64,000 bases of DNA, taken from Mucilaginibacter myungsuensis (GTDB lineage Bacteria > Bacteroidota > Bacteroidia > Sphingobacteriales > Sphingobacteriaceae). The notes beneath the pieces were generated by a model, which ran no database searches, was not told the origin of the DNA, and worked only from the letters and a program-made list of their open reading frames with translations. This document shows positions 60,306-64,000 of the stretch, piece after piece. Every line of letters begins with the position of its first letter. Within the stretch, counting starts at the first letter, position 1. The DNA lies in NCBI RefSeq assembly GCF_015222005.1, contig NZ_JADFFL010000001.1:62001-126000 (forward strand). Reading direction: 5' to 3'. The position numbers and the translations under genes were made by a program.

Positions 60306-60929
60306 ATGAACATTAAACGGTTGATAGCAGAAGGCGAAGGCGTTTCTCTGGATTTTAAGAAGACGATAACGCGGCACGAGAAGATAGCCAAAACGCTGGT
60401 GGCTTTTGCCAACAACAAAGGTGGCCGCTTGCTGATCGGCGTGGCCGACGACGGCTCTATCAAAGGCGTTAAGTTTGAAGAGGAAGAAAAATACATGATC
60501 AGCCGCACGGCGACCCATTACGTGCGCCCGGCAGTTGAGCCTATTTTCGAAGAGGTGTATGTTGATGACAAATTGGTACTCATCGCAAACATTAAAGAGA
60601 GCGACACCAAACCGCACTATGCCCTTGGCGATGATGGCAAATGGTGGGTTTACGTACGGGTGCTGGATAAAAGCGTATTGGCCAGTAAGATCGTGGTCGA
60701 CGTGTTGAAGCGCTCTGGCGATGATACCGGTGTACTGATCGAATATTCGGCCAATGAGCGCACCTTGTTAAGTTATTTGCAAGAACATACCCGTATAGAT
60801 ATAAAGCAGTTTTGCGATCTGCTATCCATCAGTCGTAAAAAAGCTCAGCGGATACTGGTTGATCTGGCACTTTCTGGTGTGATCAGTATCCACACATCCG
60901 AAAAGGAAGAATATTATACAGCCATGTAA
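60306..60929 (+). CDS. AlbA_2 (Schlafen-type) domain protein with winged helix
   Basis: 207 residues. EGEGVSLDFKKTI and KIAKTLVAFANNKGGRLLIGVADDGSIKGV are the AlbA_2 putative DNA/nucleotide-binding motifs; the C-terminal half has a winged-helix region (LSYLQEHTRIDIKQFCDLLSISRKKAQRILVDLALSGV). Probably a transcription regulator. Sixteen nt after the GNAT gene, so the third gene of the operon. Confidence 0.88.
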   Translation: MNIKRLIAEGEGVSLDFKKTITRHEKIAKTLVAFANNKGGRLLIGVADDGSIKGVKFEEEEKYMISRTATHYVRPAVEPIFEEVYVDDKLVLIANIKESDTKPHYALGDDGKWWVYVRVLDKSVLASKIVVDVLKRSGDDTGVLIEYSANERTLLSYLQEHTRIDIKQFCDLLSISRKKAQRILVDLALSGVISIHTSEKEEYYTAM

Positions 60930-60937
60930 TATAGCAA

Positions 60938-60967
60938 CGCCCGGTCCGTGTTTGTTCAGGCCGGGCG
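60938..60967. terminator. Possible hairpin between AlbA_2 and TonB genes
   Basis: CGCCCGG / CCGGGCG (60938-60944, 60961-60967), 16-nt loop, GC-rich but with no T-run; bidirectional termination is plausible only. Confidence 0.45.
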
Positions 60968-60977
60968 CTGCCTATGT

Positions 60978-61835
60978 TTAATTAGCCTCTATCTGGAAAT
61001 TGATAGGCAATGTATAACGTACCCTTACCGCTTTGCCATTTTGTATGCCGGGTTTCCAGGGTTTGGCCAGGCGCAGTACCCGGGTCGATTCCTCGTCGAA
61101 ACCATTGCCTGCTTTCCTCACCACCTGTATATCGGTTATGGTGCCGTCCTTCTCGATAATAAAACTCAGGAAGGTTTTGCCGCTGATACCATTCTCTTGC
61201 GCAACGGATGGGTAACGTAAAGTTTTCTGCAAAAATTTGTTCCAGGCCTCCATGCCGCCTACGGGTTCGGGCATTACTTGTACGGTGTAGATCTCGGCTA
61301 CGCCATTATCAACTGTGCCGGTGCCTTCAGATGCCAGGCCTTTATCGTCGCCACCGTTGCCGGGTGTTGCGTTAAGTTGCCCTTTAGTACCTTCGTTGTT
61401 TGCCACATTCGACACCGCAACATCCTCTTTTAAAGCTTCGATAACCTCGGCCTTATCATCTGGCACAGGTTTAGGTGTAACAAATACCTGCGTTTGTACA
61501 CTTGGTGTGTTTACCTGTTTAGGTTGTTGGGCGGGTTGATCAACTGTTTTAGGCTTCGGCAACTCCTTCGGTTGTTTCATTTCGTAAACCACATCGTCCG
61601 GGATCTTGGTCTCAATTATAGTAGTTTTAGTGGTCGGGATCAGCGGCTTGCTTCTGGCAATAACCGTTGCCGTAATGCCGAATAGCGCAAAGGCTAAAAA
61701 GGTCCCGGTGACGGCTTTTATCATCAAGTTGTCGTTCTCTTGCCTTAGGGTGTACGCGCCGTAATTGTGGTTGCGGTTTTTGAATACAAGATCGAGCCAC
61801 TCGCCCTTGTAAAGATCATTGTTTGAAAATAGCAT
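60978..61835 (-). CDS. TonB-family energy transducer
   Basis: 285 residues. Cytoplasmic N-terminal stretch LYKGEWLDLVFKNRNHNYGAYTLRQ (Bacteroidota TonB start), one membrane helix about 38-58, a Pro/Lys/Gln-rich periplasmic spacer (about 85-130), and the C-terminal TonB domain GGMEAWNKFLQKTLRYPSVAQENGISGKTFLSFIIEKDG (read in parts). It couples the proton-motive force to outer-membrane receptors. No ExbB/ExbD nearby. Two copies of a 13-bp direct repeat lie upstream (61900-61912, 61964-61976). Confidence 0.92.
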   Translation of the reverse strand: MLFSNNDLYKGEWLDLVFKNRNHNYGAYTLRQENDNLMIKAVTGTFLAFALFGITATVIARSKPLIPTTKTTIIETKIPDDVVYEMKQPKELPKPKTVDQPAQQPKQVNTPSVQTQVFVTPKPVPDDKAEVIEALKEDVAVSNVANNEGTKGQLNATPGNGGDDKGLASEGTGTVDNGVAEIYTVQVMPEPVGGMEAWNKFLQKTLRYPSVAQENGISGKTFLSFIIEKDGTITDIQVVRKAGNGFDEESTRVLRLAKPWKPGIQNGKAVRVRYTLPINFQIEAN

Positions 61836-61983
61836 GATAAGTGAATTTTAATTTAATATTTAACGGACTGTAAGTCAATCAAATTATTACTAAAAACACT
61901 TTTCAAACTAATTTATTAGTTATCAGATTTATTTGTCATTTCGTTAATATTTTTATTCAAATATTTTCAAACTAATAATTTAG

Positions 61984-62562
61984 TTACCATTTTTTGGTAT
62001 CTACCTTAACAGGTTCAGTAGCTTTTTTTTCAGGGTCGGCTGTGTAAAACGTCATTTGTTCGCCTATCTCTATACCAAGTTTAGCTATCTGATCTAAATA
62101 AATACTAAACTCCCGCTCCCCTACTTTCGCTTTTAGTTGCTCAAAAGTGTAGTCTACTCCCGGTTTTTTAGCATACACACCGTAGCGCGTACGTTCGTAA
62201 GGATAAAACACAAAGTCGGTCAGCCAGTAACGGTACTTACCTTCTTTAACCTCGGCATTTAACGTATAATTGACTTCGCCCGCTTCGTGCTTAGCCAGGT
62301 TAGCGCTGGTGTAGATCAAAAATGAGCTTTTAATGGCAATGTTGTTCCCGGCTTTGGTGTCCATTTTTAACTTTCCAAAACGTTTGCTTTGGTTTAGTCC
62401 CCTTAGCAAACGGTTATAAAGCGTATCGCCGGGTAGGCCGGGTGTTTCGCTCACTTTATAAAATATGTATTTGTTATGCTCGTCAAGCGTAACCAATTCT
62501 TTTTGGGCCGATGCTATTTTGCCGCTGAGCAATACAGCTATCGCGATCAGGATCTTTTTCAT
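61984..62562 (-). CDS. Secreted protein, DUF4468-like
   Basis: 192 residues with a signal peptide (MKKILIAIAVLLSGKIASAQ). The mature part has VTLDEHNKYIFYKVSETPGLPGDTLYNRLLRGL, typical of DUF4468 (a TBP-like domain in Bacteroidota), and YTLNAEVKEGKYRYWLTDFVFYPYERTRYG. Probably periplasmic, role unknown. Its stop is 148 nt upstream of tonB on the same strand. Confidence 0.72.
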   Translation of the reverse strand: MKKILIAIAVLLSGKIASAQKELVTLDEHNKYIFYKVSETPGLPGDTLYNRLLRGLNQSKRFGKLKMDTKAGNNIAIKSSFLIYTSANLAKHEAGEVNYTLNAEVKEGKYRYWLTDFVFYPYERTRYGVYAKKPGVDYTFEQLKAKVGEREFSIYLDQIAKLGIEIGEQMTFYTADPEKKATEPVKVDTKKW

Positions 62563-62601
62563 TGCTACAATTATAGCGTTTTAACAGAATACGTAAAAAC
62601 A

Positions 62602-62636
62602 AAAACCGCCCCGGGAATATCCCTGAAGGCGGTTTT
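62602..62636 (-). terminator. Terminator after the beta-barrel gene
   Basis: AAAACCGCC (62602-62610) and GGCGGTTTT (62628-62636), with an inner GGGAATATCCC; on the minus strand the stem is followed by a T-run. Confidence 0.85.
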
Positions 62637-62654
62637 GTCTATTTAAATTCAGTA

Positions 62655-63719
62655 TTAGAATGCGTACACAGCAGCTAAGCCAAATTGCGAAGCTGATTTG
62701 GTAGCTACACCGTTTTTGTTAGTGAAAATAGATGTTGCCTCTTTAGACGCGTTGTCCAACCTAACCTCAGGGATGAAGGTAAGCGGGCCACCTTTAATGT
62801 TAGCTGATAAAGTGAACGCAGTAACGCTCTCGTTAGCAGCAGGGCCAGCTGTTACCCAAACACCGTCTTTGGTTTTGAAGTACTCGGCACGTAAACCAAA
62901 GCTTACAGCAGATGATACAGCCAATTGAGGGTAAAGAGCGGCACCAACGTAACCGCCACGTGGACCGGCAGGAGATTTAGGCGCATCGAAGTTGGCAGCG
63001 TTCACGCCCAATTTAAATGCTTCGGTGATCTGGTAAGACGTTGTTAAGTCAACAACGGTACCTGATGCAGGGCCGGTAAGGAAGTTAACATAAGCGGTCC
63101 AGCCTTTAACCGGAGCGACCATTAACTGGGTACCGATGGTGTTGATCTTGCTTGCAGCGGTGTAAACGTTCCAAAGGTCGTTATAGAGACCTGCCGACAA
63201 GCTTACTTTATCAGAAAATGCATAAGTGAATTTAGCACCGGCATTTTGGAACGGACCATTGGTGAACAGATACGAAGTAGAGTAGTTAAAGTTACCTACC
63301 GGCGAGATAACCTCGTAACCAACAAAGGTAGCCATGTAACCGGCGGTCACGCTTAATTTATCGGTAAGATCATAAGCAACATACAAGTTTTGGATGTGGA
63401 ATGAGTTTGCAGCGTTATTAGTGGCACCATCGCCATTAGGTACCGATTGGTACTGACCACGTGGACCAAAAGAAAGATCACCAACAAATGATGCCTTACC
63501 AACTTTCTTTTTCGCAAAAAGGTTAACCATACCTATCGAAAAAGAATTTTGATCTGAAGCGAAACTTGTAGGGATGTTATTATGGCCGGAGAAATCGTAT
63601 TTGTAATAGGTGTCGACAGAACCGCCAATGGTCAATGGTGGGTCGGTTTTTTCCTGTGCGTTTGCGGCAAATGTTGCTGCCGTAAGAGAAAGTAAAAGTA
63701 AAAGTTTGCTTTTCATCAT
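62655..63719 (-). CDS. Outer-membrane beta-barrel protein (porin-like)
   Basis: 354 residues. Signal peptide ending AANAQ; the rest is amphipathic strands with aromatic ends and Gly/Thr turns (GGSVDTYYKYDFSGHNNIPTSF, SFHIQNLYVAYDLTDKLSVTAGYM), ending in Phe (GLAAVYAF), the typical outer-membrane insertion signal. It matches the Bacteroidota putative beta-barrel porin (BBP2-like) family; the substrate is unknown. The 281-nt AT-rich stretch 63720-64000 shows no gene or clear promoter. Confidence 0.85.
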   Translation of the reverse strand: MMKSKLLLLLSLTAATFAANAQEKTDPPLTIGGSVDTYYKYDFSGHNNIPTSFASDQNSFSIGMVNLFAKKKVGKASFVGDLSFGPRGQYQSVPNGDGATNNAANSFHIQNLYVAYDLTDKLSVTAGYMATFVGYEVISPVGNFNYSTSYLFTNGPFQNAGAKFTYAFSDKVSLSAGLYNDLWNVYTAASKINTIGTQLMVAPVKGWTAYVNFLTGPASGTVVDLTTSYQITEAFKLGVNAANFDAPKSPAGPRGGYVGAALYPQLAVSSAVSFGLRAEYFKTKDGVWVTAGPAANESVTAFTLSANIKGGPLTFIPEVRLDNASKEATSIFTNKNGVATKSASQFGLAAVYAF

Positions 63720-64000
63720 GTTTTTAATTGTTAAGGTTATTTATTTTATTGTTTGTTGAGTTATTTACAGTTTTCAAGGCTCAAAACGCCGTTACTGAAC
63801 GGGTTATATTCCTAATTATTTGTGTTTTATTTACAAAAACGTCAAAAATTTAAATCAAAATCGAATAATTGTTAATTAATGACAGTTAATTTTATAAATA
63901 TTTCATGAAAATAGATCTGAAGTACCACAAAAGCAAAATTTACTATACAAAATCTATTAAAATGATAGCACTTTTATAAAATTTACAAAAAACAATATCA

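Noticed and set aside
1..64000. Prophage, defence island, CRISPR or insertion sequence
   Set aside because: No transposase, integrase, phage structural, cas or restriction genes were found on either strand.

Overview
The window looks like chromosomal DNA of a Bacteroidota bacterium, most likely family Sphingobacteriaceae and possibly Mucilaginibacter (inferred from the gene families; no search was run). The signs are protein families typical of this phylum (DUF3667, DUF4251, WbqC, DUF4468-like, TlpA-like thioredoxins, BlaI/M56 pairs with plug-like tails), promoter -7 elements of the TAnnTTTG type, a lack of Shine-Dalgarno sequences, futalosine-type menaquinone genes and many lipoproteins. Moderate GC, dense packing and many strong hairpin terminators between convergent genes mark it as mostly core chromosome. 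I saw no tRNA, rRNA, CRISPR array, prophage or intact insertion sequence.

Layout. 1-5.2 kb: the C-terminal part of a type IB topoisomerase, then a minus-strand block (DUF3667 protein, TlpA-like thioredoxin, M56 sensor peptidase, BlaI repressor) with a candidate promoter and operator. 5.4-9.3 kb: two Tat-exported enzymes (amine oxidase, PLP aminotransferase) and a secreted protein ending in a hedgehog-type Hint domain. 9.4-15.5 kb: a degenerate DEAD-box protein, CorA, WbqC, a lipid A-type acyltransferase, a GT2 glycosyltransferase and an SMP-30-like protein. 15.5-18.1 kb: a small accessory patch with a lipoprotein, a broken M23 peptidase, an ECF sigma factor, a membrane protein and flanking remnants. 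18.1-30.5 kb: housekeeping and envelope genes, including DUF255/thioredoxin, SlyD-like PPIase, modABC, htpG, an acetate transporter, gpmA, an MCE/MlaD protein and an amidase. 30.5-39.1 kb: lptD, cinA, an E2 acyltransferase and a three-gene glycan operon.

39.2-43.2 kb is a methionine block: a cystathionine gamma-synthase-like gene, then metX-hom under a SAM-I riboswitch. Directly 3' of the aptamer lies a 34-codon ORF ending Cys-Asn-Met-Pro-Met-Cys-Cys-Cys-Cys, followed by hairpins that can re-pair. This looks like a riboswitch combined with a Cys/Met leader-peptide attenuator and is the most interesting item in the window.

43.2-64 kb: menaquinone genes mqnE and mqnA with a phosphatase gene between them, a PepSY-like secreted protein, a cold-shock protein, an MFS transporter, hemF, gyrA followed by two TPR proteins, a GH29 fucosidase, OmpA-like and small lipoproteins, a short operon (DUF4442, GNAT, AlbA_2), a TonB-family protein and an outer-membrane beta-barrel protein. 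Three intergenic spots carry short degenerate repeats with a 7-nt period.
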